From the NCBI RefSeq assembly GCF_004664715.2, contig NC_051073.1, positions 62,114,379-62,178,378 on the forward strand: DNA of 64,000 nt, given 5' to 3'. The notes beneath the pieces were generated by a model that was not told the origin of the DNA, did no database searches, and saw only the letters and a list, made by a program, of their open reading frames with translations. The position numbers and the translations under genes were made by a program. Shown here one piece after another: positions 9,361-20,672 of the stretch. The DNA comes from Peromyscus leucopus (lineage: Eukaryota; Chordata; Mammalia; Rodentia; Cricetidae). Position 1 is the stretch's first letter. Each line of letters opens with the position of its first letter.

Positions 9361-11342
9361 AAAATAGCTGTAGTGACATGATTTAGACCTGTCAGGAACC
9401 CACCCAGACTGGTGTGGTGGGGCCATGGAAGAGGGTTCCTCAGCTGGTCAGCAGCTGCTCTTGAGGCACCTCATCCACCACAAAGAGGCTTGCTACCCTG
9501 CCACTAGGGACGAGGACATCTGATCTCTCATCTACTCCCCACTTTCCATCCCAGACTGCGTCTGTGCATGCCTTTTGGCACCTTCCTCTGCCCACAGACC
9601 TACTGCTCAGGAGGCTCAGTGCAGGCCAGCTGCAGAGCTGACCCAACTTCCCAGGAATTGAACTAGAAGGGGCCGACCCCCAGCTTTCTCATGGAACACA
9701 TGCTGCTCCTATGCTGTTTTGCTCAGAGTTCCAGGAAGCAGAGGGCCTTTGGGATTCTGACCAAAGAACTAAAGGAATAAAAACCCCCTTCTGTATTTTC
9801 AATCCCCCTAGGAGAAGCCTTATTGTCCCCTTTCTGGAATGTCAGGAATGGTCTGCTTTTGTCCAGACAGAGTTAAGCTATGGCTAGAGAGACTTTCCTT
9901 GCTGTTTCTCTGCAGATCAGTGCTAGGCTTAGGGCTTTTGCCCTTCAGGGCCAAGGTGAGAATGTAAACACCCAGTCCCTCTGGAAACTGGCTGGGACCT
10001 CCTCCAGGGAGGAAGGGTTGCTCATGGTTTGGCCAGGGTCCCAAGCCTTATGTACATCAATGCTGAAAACCAACTTACATCGCTTGGGGTGGATCCTCAA
10101 ATGACCTTCCGTTTCTTGTCTACCCATTGGAGAAGGCCCGTCCACTCCAAACAACATTCCCCCGATAAAATCAGTTACACACTGTAAACGTCAAGGAGCC
10201 TGGAACATTCTCCTCTGGTGCAATAGGATTCTGATAAACCTTCTCTATTTTGCAAAACTTGCAGCCTGAAACATCCTCCCTGGAACAGCAGGGAAATTCC
10301 TGGGATGCCGGGACACTGGGCAAAGTGGCCAGGGCCCCAGGGAAGGAGCAGAAAGCCCAGAGTCCCATTGTGGGCAGAGAGATTAGAGTGTTCAATCATC
10401 AACAATCGCGGGGCACTTCTCAAGAGCCAGATCCGGGACCAGTCTCCAAAGCTGCAAAAAGTTGCTTTTACAATGCTTTTCTCCTCCCACTCAGTCCAAG
10501 CTCACATTAGTGCTACACACTCACCTTCCTGCAGCCCAGATCTGCCGTTCCCCTGGCCACTCTGCTCCACCCCACTCAACATGAGCCTGGAAGTTTCCAT
10601 CCTCCCCGAATTCTGCTGGAGCCTAGCCAAGTGCTGCTGTCTGTTCAGAGGTGGTTTGCCTGTGGGTCAGTTTCTGGGCATCTCAGTTTTTCTTTATGTT
10701 CAAGTGCCTCTGGACCATCCTCTCCTCCACCCCTTCCTCAGGCTCTTTCCTCTGTGGATGCCTTTTGTCCAATCAACTTCTCCCTCCATATTTTTACTCT
10801 TTCCCTTTCTAGTTCTTTTCCTTAACTGCTGGTTGACACATAACTAGATGCATTTCTCCTAGGTTTGTGGAATGCTCCCACAGCCTCTGATGGTGTGGCC
10901 AGAGGACAGAGAGACATTTGAGAAGGCCCCAAGCATAAGCCACATGTACAGGAGTGTCTGGGGGAAGAACTCCAAGAGCTTCCTGAGAGACAGAGAAATT
11001 AGGCAGAGTCCGAAAGAACGGACATCAGAGCAATGTCTGGACAATGGACTTGTGGGTGGGGGATTGGCTTTTTCACAAAATTCTACTGCATAGAATTCTT
11101 TTACTAAACCAGACTCCCCAGTCATGGGGCTTGGACATCATCAGCATTCCTTACGGGCTCCTCCAACAATTCTAACATACAGCTCAGGTGAAACCACTCC
11201 TACCCAATGTGTAAGGAAACAGAGACTGTGTGCATCGGCCGGTAATGCAGAGTCACAATCGGTATGGTCATTCGAGAAGCGGTTGCTGTAAGTCTACTCT
11301 GCACAAGTAGGCGTCATGCTAGGCTCTAGCAAGATGAACAAG

Positions 11343-11343
<1 letters not shown>

Positions 11344-11384
<41 letters not shown>
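11344..11384. repeat. (GT)n microsatellite
   Basis: About twenty GT units placed directly before a B2 SINE. Confidence 0.95.
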
Positions 11385-11386
<2 letters not shown>

Positions 11387-11601
11387 CTGGAGAGATGCCT
11401 CGGTGGTTAAGAGCACTTGCTGTTCTTGCAAAATTCTTCTGTTTGTTTCCCAGCACCCATGGGGCTCTTTACAACTATCTATAAATCCAGTGACAGGGAT
11501 CTGATGCTCTCCCCTTCTGGCCTCTATGGGCACTGCACACATGTAGCACACAGACACACATACAGGCAAAACACCCATACACATAAAATAAAAAGAGATT
11601 G
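11385..11601 (+). mobile_element. B2/B3 SINE
   Basis: Begins GGCTGGAGAGATGCCTCGG and ends with the typical ACACATAAAATAAAAAGAG tail. Confidence 0.9.
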
Positions 11602-11774
11602 TCCCTAGCCATGACAAGCTAGCAGATTAGGAGAAAGGATGGAGTCAGTTTGTTTACTGTAAGTTATTTTATATAAATACCAAGTGCTCTAATTCTAAGA
11701 TTTAGCTTCAGACATTAGACCGTTTTCCTGAAGGATACTTCAGGGTTTCCCAAGCAAAGCAAACAGAGAATGTT

Positions 11775-11932
11775 ATTTTTTTTCTTTCATTTCGAGACAG
11801 AGTCTTGCTATGAAACCCTTGTTGGCTTGGCACATGCTATGAGACCAGGCTAGCCTTAAATTCATGGCAATCCCCCTGCTTCCATCTCCTGGTTTTTGGG
11901 ATTATAGGCATGAGCTATCACATCGAGCTAGA
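11775..11932 (-). mobile_element. B1 SINE
   Basis: Poly(T), then TTCGAGACAGAGTCTTGCTATG and GGGATTATAGGCATGAGCTA, the reverse complement of an older B1. Confidence 0.85.
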
Positions 11933-12010
11933 ACAGAAATTCTAATGGAGGACTAATACAGAGGTGCTGCATCCTCCCAGGGTGATGCAGAGAGTGTTGG
12001 GAGAGGAGAG

Positions 12011-12185
12011 GAGTGAGAGATGAAGGCCATTTGACTGAGAGAATGTCTCAAGAGGGCTGGCTTTGGTAGACAGAGTGAGCTGGTCCAGTCACTACAGGGG
12101 TGAAGAGTGAGAGAGCTGTGTTGTTTTTAGCGCAGAATTTGAACAGGGAAAGCATCAACTTGGAAGGGAGAAGGACAAAGGTGAG
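12011..12185 (+). repeat. Second copy of the 8617-8793 sequence
   Basis: Shares GAGAGAATGTCTCAAGAGGG, CTACAGGGGTGA, GAGCTGTGTT and ACAGGGAAAGCATC with the earlier stretch, at roughly 85 percent identity by eye. It may be a local duplication or another member of the same old repeat. Confidence 0.7.
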
Positions 12186-12591
12186 GAAAAAATGGTGAGG
12201 CAACACCATGGGCTTGGACTCCATTGATCTCTCGGTGTTTAAAAGCTAAGGCATGGAGGACAGATTAGAAAACAGAGCGAGGGGTAGGGAGACCAGTTAC
12301 ATGTCACTGTGGTGACTATTCTCAAAAGGTTTTGGTGGCACCATCCAAGTACAGCCTATTCCAATGCCAGCTGGCCACTCGAGAGCTGCACTCCATTCTT
12401 GCCTCTTCATCTTGGAACACTCTGTATGTGGGGCCTCAGTCTGCCATGGGAGCAATGATGATCATCAAGTATCAGAGGTGAATGAAGAAAAAGAATGTGG
12501 CGCATGTAGACACTCAGAAAATACTGAGTGACTGAATGAATCCGTGATGGGTTGACTAGGTGGACAGGGCGCATCAAGGATAATTAAAATC

Positions 12592-12880
12592 GGGTTGGAG
12601 ATATGGCTCAGTGGTTTTGCTGCCAAGCATGATGAGTGGAATTGGGTTCTTCAGAACACAGGGGCATGCTGGTTTCGCATGGCAGCTTGCCTATAATTCC
12701 AGCTTCAGAAAAAAAAACTGGCGCCATCCATATGAGTGAGCTCTGGGTTTGGTTGAGAAACTCTGTTTAATAAGTAAGGTAGAAAACCAGGAGGGTTTCC
12801 TACATCATCTTCAGGCCTCCACGTGTACACATGCACACATAAGAATATGCAATCACACATGTCCACATACCTGTTATATA
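12592..12880 (+). mobile_element. Degenerate tRNA-type SINE (B2-like, long form)
   Basis: Starts GGTTGGAGATATGGCTCAGTGG, has an internal A run, and ends in an ACACAT-rich tail before CTGTTATATAAAA. Family assignment is tentative. Confidence 0.5.
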
Positions 12881-12949
12881 AAATTTCCTTGGAGATTGGA
12901 ACCTTCCATCCTGTATGGAAGCTCCTTAAGCAGGAAGGTAAACAAAAAA

Positions 12950-13430
12950 TAGCTTCAGGAAGTACCTGAAACTGACCAGATTCATTAGGCCCCTCCCTGA
13001 CAGAGTAAATAATAATGACTGCTTGAGAGTCCCTCCGGGATAAGCCAAGCTGCAAAGAAGACTCAGACCAGACCAGCTGCCTGCAAGAAACAGAAGCCAG
13101 CTGAGCTGCCTGGAAGAGGTGTAGACCAACTGAGGCACCTGGAAAGGATACCGTCCATCTACTGAGCTGCATGCAGGCTGTGCAGTGTGCTCCAGGTTCC
13201 CAGTGTCTGTGAGCTGTCCCCATGCTGGGCTGGGCTCTGGCGATGCAGCTGTCGTTGAGTTATTTCTGCTCCTGTGAGTGACCTCTCACTCATATCCCTC
13301 CCTGTAAATAACCCCGATAAAACTCACAGTTCACCAAGTTGGACTTTGGTGGTATCTGTACTGTGGTGGATTCCCTATCTGGAGTGAGTAGATATGTGTG
13401 TTGTATCTCCCCAGGAAAAGTTTTATAATA
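12950..13430 (+). mobile_element. Probable ERV LTR
   Basis: The stretch CTCCCTGTAAATAACC, then GATAAAACTCACAGTTCACC and AAGTTGGACTTTGGTGG, has the look of an R/U5 region with a polyadenylation-like signal. The upstream part holds loosely repeated CAGCTGCCTG motifs like a U3 enhancer block. Family unassigned and no target duplication found. Confidence 0.45.
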
Positions 13431-14904
13431 CAACAACAACACTTACACATAACAAGAAAAAAAAAGAATACTTAAAATTACACATGGTGATAATTTTCAA
13501 CAAGGCAAAAGAAGACCAGTATATACGTGAATAAATAACAGCATGTAAACTAAAGTTACAAAGTCAATCACATACTCAGTTTACTGAAATGCCTCTAAAT
13601 AAATGGCATTCCTTCAAAATCAGTACCTTGGGAGGCTTGTGCAATCGTTCCAACAACACTGTGAAGCTTCAAAATGTGCTGAGACAGACTCTTTTTCTTT
13701 TTTCACACTCAACGAAGACAATTTAGCTTGGTGAATTGCTTTATGCCTAGATTCGGTTCCAAATAGTTTTAGGTTCTCTCAGAAACCAAATAAGAAAAAA
13801 ACTTGCCATCCATTAGAATGTTCACAGGCTTCACTTTAGTTTTGAGATGAAATTTTACTATCCGAGGCTGGTCCCAAGCTCCTGGGTTCAACTGAGTGGC
13901 TCGGACGATCAGTACAGGTCACCACACTGGGTTTTAAGGGCTCTAGGGAGTCCTGAAAATGGAGTTCCAAGCACGACACGAAGATAGCTGTGTCGATGGA
14001 TGAGTGAGTGAAGACACAAACCCACTCAGGGCAGATCGGGAGATTCGCATCAGTAAGGACCGTGGTGCATCTGGTTTTGTCCTGGAGCACAGTGACAGAA
14101 CAGGCCGGATGTCCTCTAAAGCCCGTTCCTCCGTGTCCTCAGCACCCCGCTGGCCTGTGTTTCCTAGCCTGTCTTTCAGTCAGATAGATGGCGTGTCTAG
14201 TCTGACCAATGAACACAGGAGGAGGAGGTAACACAGGCCCTCTCAGTCCTGATTCCCTCACCTCCCTGGGTTCCTCCTGGTGCTGTCTTTTCTTACCTGT
14301 CCGCGGAGGGCAGAGAAGTTGAAGAAGCTTGCGTCTCTGGTGCCGGTGCAGAGCGCCGCTCTCCCTCTGACTTGTATCAGATGATAACACGGGCTGGAAT
14401 GCATTTAAGGTCAAGTCACTGAGGCTCATGGATCTTTATTATTACCAGCACATGGGCCCTGACTGATACAGAACCACAGAGATGCCCATGTCAGAAGTGT
14501 TCAACTACAAATTGATGTCGCCATTTGGGGCACCAGCCTTTGTGATATTCAGTTAGGTGGCTGCATTTGAAACCAATGCTGTTTGCTCTGTCCAGCCTCC
14601 TAACACACATGCTCTGTGTCACATCTCACTAATCAGCACTCACTAGGCCCTCCTGCTGGTTGCTGGGGAATGACGGCTAATCCTCTGAGATGTCGCCTGC
14701 TCATAGGGCTTCCCCAAGTGACTCTGATGTATGTCACATGGCCCATACGTCAAGGCAGTCTCCACAATTGGTGAGTCTAGCTTCTAATATGGTGCCTTCT
14801 TTAGCAAAACTGGTCAGAAGCACAGGTACACGCATGCATGTGTATACACACATGCACACACACACATAGTTGTTGTTATTGTATTATCAAATAAAAGAGA
14901 AAGA

Positions 14905-15085
14905 AAGCGACTTTGGGATGGTTCTACAGCTCAGCAGGTAAAGATGCTTGCAGCCAAGCCTGATGACCAGAGTTTAATCCCCGGGACCCACGACACAAAG
15001 TTGTCCTCTGGCCTCAACACAGGCTGGTATGTATGTCATCACACACTGTATACCCTCTCAACTGAAAATAAAATAAAAAATTTTA
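14905..15085 (+). mobile_element. Degenerate tRNA-type SINE
   Basis: GGTTCTACAGCTCAGCAGGTAAAG, the box-B-like AGAGTTTAATCCCCGGGACC and an AAATAAAATAAAAAATT tail indicate a diverged B2-type SINE. Confidence 0.6.
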
Positions 15086-15097
15086 AATATTTTTGTT

Positions 15098-15100
<3 letters not shown>

Positions 15101-15147
<47 letters not shown>
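15101..15147. repeat. (GT)n microsatellite
   Basis: About 23 GT units between two SINEs of opposite orientation. Confidence 0.95.
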
Positions 15148-15148
<1 letters not shown>

Positions 15149-15149
15149 G

Positions 15150-15299
15150 CAGGTACCCAAAGAAGCCAAAAGAGGGTGTTGGATCCTCTTGATCTGGGTT
15201 TACAGAAGGGTCTGGGTGCCATGCGGGCGCTGGGAACCAAACTCTGGTCCTCTGCAAAAGCAGAAGGGCTTCTAACCACTGAGCCATCTCTTTAGCCCC
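15150..15299 (-). mobile_element. B2/B3 SINE
   Basis: The reverse complement opens GGGGCTAAAGAGATGGCTCAG and carries the B3-type middle. Confidence 0.9.
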
Positions 15300-15637
15300 A
15301 AAACAGAGTATCTTAGAGGAGAAAGAAATACAGGCTACCCATTATTTTAGGTCCCATTTAGGGAACCACTCTCCCTCTCTTAAAAGGAGGCTATGCCCCG
15401 TCACTCCATGAATGATGGGAGTAATCACTGTCATTCACTCAGTTCAGTCCATCATATCCAGGGCACAGAGAGATGGGACCAGCCTCAATGTTGTGAGATG
15501 GGCTACTTTTCCAGGAGCACAGCCAGCAGGGGACCCCTGACCCTGGCGGAGGGGGGGGGTCTTCCTTGTTATCTGTTCTTTTTCCTGGATATGGCCCTGC
15601 TAAGAATACCTCAGCAAGAGTTAGGGGCTTAGGACTC

Positions 15638-16125
15638 TATCGTGGAATATTAGCTTAAGGTGTGTCACATTCATTTATGCTGTGGAATATTTGTTTAATG
15701 ATGCAAAGATGTGTTGCATTCTTTTATGTTGCATTTGTTTAACTCTGTAAAGCTGTGTTACTTTGCCTGTCTAAAACATCTGATTGATCCAATATAGAAC
15801 TGAATGGCCGATAGCTAGGCAGGAGATGGGTAGACAGGGATGCCAGGCAGAGAGAATAAATAAGAGAAATTGAGGCTCAGGAGAAAAAGAAGGAGGAGCC
15901 AGAAAAGGAGGAGAGGAGGACACCAGAGGCCAGCCACCCAGCTAGCCATGGAGTAAGAAAGAAAGAAAGCTATATAGAATAGAGAAAGGTAAAAGCCCAG
16001 AGGTGAAAGGTAGATGGGACAATTTAAGTTAAGAAAACCTGGCTAGAAACAAGCCAAGTTAAGGCCAGTCATTCATAAGAAAGAATAAGTCTCCATGTAT
16101 TTATCTGGGTCCCCAAAGAGTAAAA
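15638..16125 (+). mobile_element. Solo LTR of a cricetid-type retroelement (mys-like?)
   Basis: Runs of GTGGAATATTTGTTTAATG and TGCCTGTCTAAAACA lead to a purine-rich middle and a tail with GGTAAAAGCCCAGAGG and AGGCCAGTCATTCATAAG. I associate this sequence with a very abundant LTR in deer-mouse and hamster genomes. No internal region follows. Confidence 0.55.
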
Positions 16126-16993
16126 ACAAAAGCAAGACCCAATTACAGGCCTTACATGCCTCAGCTGAGAACTGGAAACTATTTCTGCTGATAAGTTTCC
16201 CTGAAGGAGTCCACGTATGTTTTCAAGATATGGGTGTGCTGGGCAGCTTTAGTGGGATTTCTCTGCTTCCCCTTTCTCTGGGGGAGTGAGGACAGCATAG
16301 AGAAACTCCAGTGCATGCCACCACCACACCAGGCCTCTCTTCTCAGGCACCTGTGGACTTCAGGGAGACAAGACTAGAAGGGGTTAAGGTAGTCCAGGAG
16401 ATGGATGCTTGTTCTGGAATCTACCCTGGCTCAGAAGAACGAGAAAGAAAAATTCTCAAGGCTCTAGGCAGATCAGAGGGAAGATTGAGAGAAGTGTGTA
16501 GGGGATAGGAAGGGACCAGAAGAACCTGACAGGCCGAGGGCAGAGTAAGGGTAGAGCTCTCAGTGGTTCTCTCTGCTCTGATCTGGACATGCCCCAGATC
16601 TGCTGCTGGCTGGCAAAGGTGTCCTGCTAGGTCTGTGGCTCACAAAATGCCACATGGCCTCCTGGAGCAGCAGGGCTCCACTTGGCTCTGAAATTCCAGG
16701 CTAGCTAGTGCCAAGAAGCATTGCAGTGTGTGTGAGGTTTTTATTCTTCCTACGCTGCCCACAGTAACTGACTTAATTAGTGGGGTGGCTCTTAACACTA
16801 CTGCCCACTCCCCCATCTCTATCTCCTCAAACAAATTATTTTTATAAAAGTCTCATTTCATTTAGTACTCAGAACTCCATGTACTAGCTGGTGGGAATTT
16901 CCATTCTCATCTCACAGAGACAAGTGAAAAAAGCATGCTCAAGGTCACAAAACTAGTAATTGTACTAGAGCCAGGATAACATAAAGTTTACAT

Positions 16994-17088
16994 TAGTAAA
17001 TGCACCTAAAAGAAAGAGGTAGACCAGTAAGCCCACCTAAAGAAAGAGGTAGACCAGTAAGCCCACTTAAAGAAAGAGGTAGACTAGT
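16994..17088. repeat. 30-bp tandem repeat, about three copies
   Basis: Units AGAAAGAGGTAGACCAGTAA plus GCCCACCTAA at 17011-17040 and 17041-17070 differ at one site. A partial third unit runs to 17088, and a degenerate end of an earlier unit lies at 16994-17010. Confidence 0.9.
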
Positions 17089-17189
17089 TGGTAGACTGGA
17101 GTGAGCCTGCTTTTTCTGAGTAGCATCTTATTTATTTCTGTGCCTCTTGTTCCTTGGTTCAAAAGCCTTTTTGTATTTTCTTTTCTGTT

Positions 17190-17408
17190 TTAAGGTTTAT
17201 ACATCTTTTATTATTAAAAATTTTAAATGTGTGTGTGTGTGTGTGGTGTATATGTACACAGGTGATACACACATACGTGTGTGTTTACACTTCTATGCAT
17301 GTGTGAGGAGGCTTTGCCTGGCTTTTATGTGGGTGTGGGGGATTTGAACTCAGATCTTCATGCTTTCACAGCAAGGCCTCTTACATACTAAGCCACCTTC
17401 TCAGCCTT
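17190..17408 (-). mobile_element. Degenerate B2-like SINE with (GT)n
   Basis: The reverse complement starts AGGCTGAGAAGGTGGCTTAG and contains GAGTTCAAATCCCCC. The tail holds short GT and TA runs. Confidence 0.6.
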
Positions 17409-17599
17409 TCTTCCCATATTGTCTAACGAACATGGTTTCAAATTCACTTCACAGTCTGGGTTCCTGCCTCCCTTGCCTCCCCAGCAATCCTGAGGTCCTC
17501 TTGAAGCAAAGGGCTTGGCTGTCTGCTGAGCCCCTTGGACATACATTCAGCCATTTCCCGAGTGAAGCATCACTCTCCTCTGCATCTAAGCGTATCAGA

Positions 17600-18278
17600 T
17601 ACGGCAGGCAGAGGATGCCCCTCAAAGAAGGCTGCATCCTCGTCCCTGGAACCTGTGGATATGTGACTGACCTAGCAAAGAGATCTGGGCACATATGACT
17701 ACAGATTGTGAGATGGGGAGATGATGCTGGGTTGCTAGGTGGGTCCAGAATAATCACAAGGGCCCCTAAAAGCAGAAGAGGGAGGCAAGAGAGTCAGGAA
17801 AAGAGCTGTGATGGAGAGGCAGAGGCTGGAGAGAGTGTGCTTGCTGATGGCTGGGGTGACGGTGGGAGGCACAAGAGCAAGGAATAAGAGCAGCTCCTAG
17901 AGGCTGGAGGAATCAATCAACTCCTCTAGAGCCTCTAGAGCAGTGGTCCTCACCCTCCCTAATGCGGCGACCCTTTACTACAGCTCCTCATGTTGTGGTG
18001 ACCGCCCCCCCCCAACCATAACATTATTTTCATTGCTACTTCATAACTGTCATTTTCCTACTGTTATGAATCATAATGTAAATATTCTTGGAGACGGAGG
18101 TTAGACAAGGGGGTTGAGACCCACAGGTTGAGAACCACTGCTCTAGAGACCATGGCTCTGTTTGCACCATCAATTTATTTCATCAAGACCCATTTTGGGT
18201 TTCTGACCTCTATAACTGTAAGAGAACGTATTTTTGTTGTTTCAAGACAGGGAATTTGTTGCAGCAGCAGTAGAGAGT
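17600..18278 (+). mobile_element. MLT1-like LTR split by a hAT element
   Basis: Left part: ATCCTCGTCCCTGGAACCTG, TGAGATGGGGAGATGATGC and ATAATCACAAGGGCCCC. Right part (from 18149): TCAAGACCCATTTTGGG and TTCTGACCTCTATAACTGTAAG. Together they follow the order of an old MaLR LTR, interrupted exactly by the 200-bp element at 17941-18140. Confidence 0.6.
17941..18140 (+). mobile_element. Non-autonomous hAT-Charlie element (URR1-type MITE)
   Basis: Begins CAGTGGTCCTCACC and ends GGTTGAGAACCACTG, imperfect terminal inverted repeats of hAT type. The interior reads as the common rodent short element (CATTGCTACTTCATAACTG, TATGAATCATAATGTAAAT). It is flanked on both sides by CTCTAGAG (17933-17940 and 18141-18148), the 8-bp target duplication typical of hAT. 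It encodes no transposase. Confidence 0.9.
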
Positions 18279-18352
18279 TGGGCCGGGGGTGTAGTGCTCA
18301 GTTGGAAGAGTGCTTGCCTAACATGCATGAGGCCCTGGGGTCGATTAGCTCA
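18279..18352 (+). mobile_element. ID SINE
   Basis: GGGGGTGTAGTGCTCAGTTGG, then AGAGTGCTTGCCTAACATGC and GAGGCCCTGGGGTCGATT, match the tRNA-Ala/BC1-type ID element. Confidence 0.8.
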
Positions 18353-18603
18353 TTAGTCCCCATGCTCATTAGTTCGCTAAGTTGAATGGTAGGGATTCTG
18401 AAGTTGTCACCTCTCTTTTCATATGCTATTGGTGACAAGGCAGACTGAGCCTTGGTTCTGGCTCCTCACTGAAGGGACCTTGGCATTAGAGTTTAGACTC
18501 AAGAGGAAATGCGTTAGACACCAGGGGCCTTGACTCAAACTGATGACATCAGCTGAGTTTACTATTTGTCAACCGAAGCGTTGCACCCTGCCCTAGAGAA
18601 TGG

Positions 18604-18755
18604 ACCGGAAAGGTGGCTGGGTGGCTAGGAGAGCCATTCCACTCTTGCAGAGGACGTGAGTTCAAGTCCCAGCACCCATATCAGGCAGCTCACAGCTGCC
18701 TCTAACTCCATTTGATATTCTGATATCTCTCACATGCAAAAAACAATAATGTTTA
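18604..18755 (+). mobile_element. Degenerate B2 SINE
   Basis: Has GTGAGTTCAAGTCCCAGCACCC and CAGGCAGCTCACAGCTGCC of the B2 body. Confidence 0.75.
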
Positions 18756-18990
18756 ACACATAAACTGGCATCTTGTTGTCCCATCTTTAAACCCTCTGAG
18801 TGAGAATCCTGAAGAGGATGATTGAACCCTGAGCCTCAGACGCCCCACCAACTTAAATTGTTTATATATGCTGCATCTGATTATGTAAATTAGAGGACAG
18901 ATTAGCATGACCTTCAGAGGCACCTGAGAAAGTGATCCCTGTTCTGGTTCCCAGCCTTGAGTTCAACAGTACTCTAAGGGACTGGTGTCG

Positions 18991-19250
18991 GGGCTGAAAG
19001 GATGGCTGAGAGGTTAAGATCACCGGCTGCTCTTCCAGAAGACCAGTGATCTTAACTAGTACCTACATGACAGCTTCCCAGTACCCAAACGATGGCTCAC
19101 AACCATCTGTAACCCTAGTCTCAGGGGATCAGATGTCCTCTTTTGGCCTCCATAGGCTCCAAGCATGCATGTGGTGCACAGACATACAGACATACATGCA
19201 AGTAAAACACTCACATACATAAAATAATTTAAAAACATCAAAAAAAAGAA
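18991..19250 (+). mobile_element. B2/B3 SINE
   Basis: GGGGCTGAAAGGATGGCTGAG to an ACATACATAAAATAATTT tail. It carries an internal insertion, so the box-B region is displaced. Confidence 0.85.
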
Positions 19251-19270
19251 TGCTCTGCAATTGGGCTGTA

Positions 19271-19278
19271 CACACACA

Positions 19279-19345
<67 letters not shown>
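19271..19345. repeat. (CA)n-(GA)n compound microsatellite
   Basis: About 13 CA units pass directly into about 24 GA units. Confidence 0.95.
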
Positions 19346-19348
<3 letters not shown>

Positions 19349-19870
19349 CCAAGGGTGGTGGCTGAGGAGTTCTTGGAATGACCTGTGGTTGTATCTTTAC
19401 CTGAGACAGTTCTACAATTGGTGAGCTACCTGGAGCAGGTGAGCTGGGTGTCAGGCACTGAATATGAAGCACCAAGTAGAGTTTCTTTAGCCTTGAATAG
19501 TTGAAAGGGTTGACTGACAGATGGGTTGACTGAGGAGTTAACGAGTAAGTTAATGATCAGATCAATGGATAGTGGGAAAGTAGGCAGATGGATTACTAGG
19601 TGGGTCAATCAGTAAATGGCTTAGGGTAGGTACTCATTCATGGTCCCAGAAGGTCAGATATAATCATCTTCATTCAGACATCGCCTCCTACAGCCATGGG
19701 CTTGTTGGTGAAACTTTTAGGTCAGTATTCTGCTTATGGTGCTGCATACATTAATTGGGGTGACATTTCTGAATATCCTTTAGGATTATATGATGGCTAA
19801 TCTTTATTGTCAACCACATCTAGAATCAACTAAACTCAAACAGTTGAGCACAACTTTTTTTTTTGGACTG

Positions 19871-20036
19871 TTTTTTTTTTTTTTTTTTTTTTTTTTTTGA
19901 GACAGGGTTTCTCTGTGTAGCTTTGCACCTTTCCTGGAACTCGCTTTGGAGACCAGGCTGCCTCAAACTCACAGAGATCCACCTGGCTCTGCCTCCGAGT
20001 GCTGGGATTAAAGGCGTGCGCCACCACCGCCCGGCC
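19871..20036 (-). mobile_element. Young B1 SINE with target duplication
   Basis: Poly(T) then GAGACAGGGTTTCTCTGTG through GTGCGCCACCACCGCCCGGCC. It is flanked by TGGACTG at 19864-19870 and 20037-20043. The body is close to consensus. Confidence 0.9.
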
Positions 20037-20345
20037 TGGACTGGATCTTTTGAGGTGAGAAGATCCACCCTAAATCTAGGCTACATCTTCTGGTGGCAGT
20101 CTACATAAAGGACGTGGAAGAAGGAAGCCTTTGCTTTTAGCTTGTTTGCTCTGATTTTCATTGGCAAGTTCATCTATCCTGCCACTGAGGCATTCCTTCA
20201 CTGGTATTAGAACTTACTTCTTCAGGACTCCAATGTAGAAGGGACCAGCTGAGACATCCAGTCTCAAGGATGGAACAACTACCAGACTTGGGCCTTTCCA
20301 TCAGGAAGCAGCCAATGTTGGACTAGCTGGACCACAGCCTATAAA

Positions 20346-20347
<2 letters not shown>

Positions 20348-20396
<49 letters not shown>
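20348..20396. repeat. (AC)n microsatellite
   Basis: About 24 AC units inside the MaLR-like element. Confidence 0.95.
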
Positions 20397-20397
<1 letters not shown>

Positions 20398-20672
20398 TCA
20401 GTTCTGTTCCTCTAGAGAACCCTAATACATACATAAACCTTGTCTGAATGAGCCACTGACAGGCATGTTTAGTCATCATAGAGACCTGCAATATATGGGT
20501 TTTATATGACACTTGTTAATGTGCCATCTGAGGTCCCATCAACACCACCTGTCAGTGGTCAGGCTACTGGTTCCATCTCAGCTGGGTGACTCCTTCCAGG
20601 TAGACTCCAGACTGGCTCTCTTCACACAGAACTGTTAGGCACTCACACATGTGCACATTACAAGTGCAGGTG

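Larger units (their letters stand above)
19792..20432 (+). mobile_element. MaLR-like LTR (interrupted by B1 and CA repeat)
   Basis: TGATGGCTAATCTTTATTGTC at the start, GTGAGAAGATCCACCCTAAA in the middle and CTCTAGAGAACCCTAATAC at the end follow a common rodent repeat that I read as MaLR-like. A B1 sits at 19871-20036 and a CA run at 20348-20396. Exact family unassigned. Confidence 0.5.

Noticed and set aside
10305..10847. Plus-strand open frame of 180 codons
   Set aside because: No recognisable domain, no promoter context or splice structure; composition fits chance in GC-moderate DNA.
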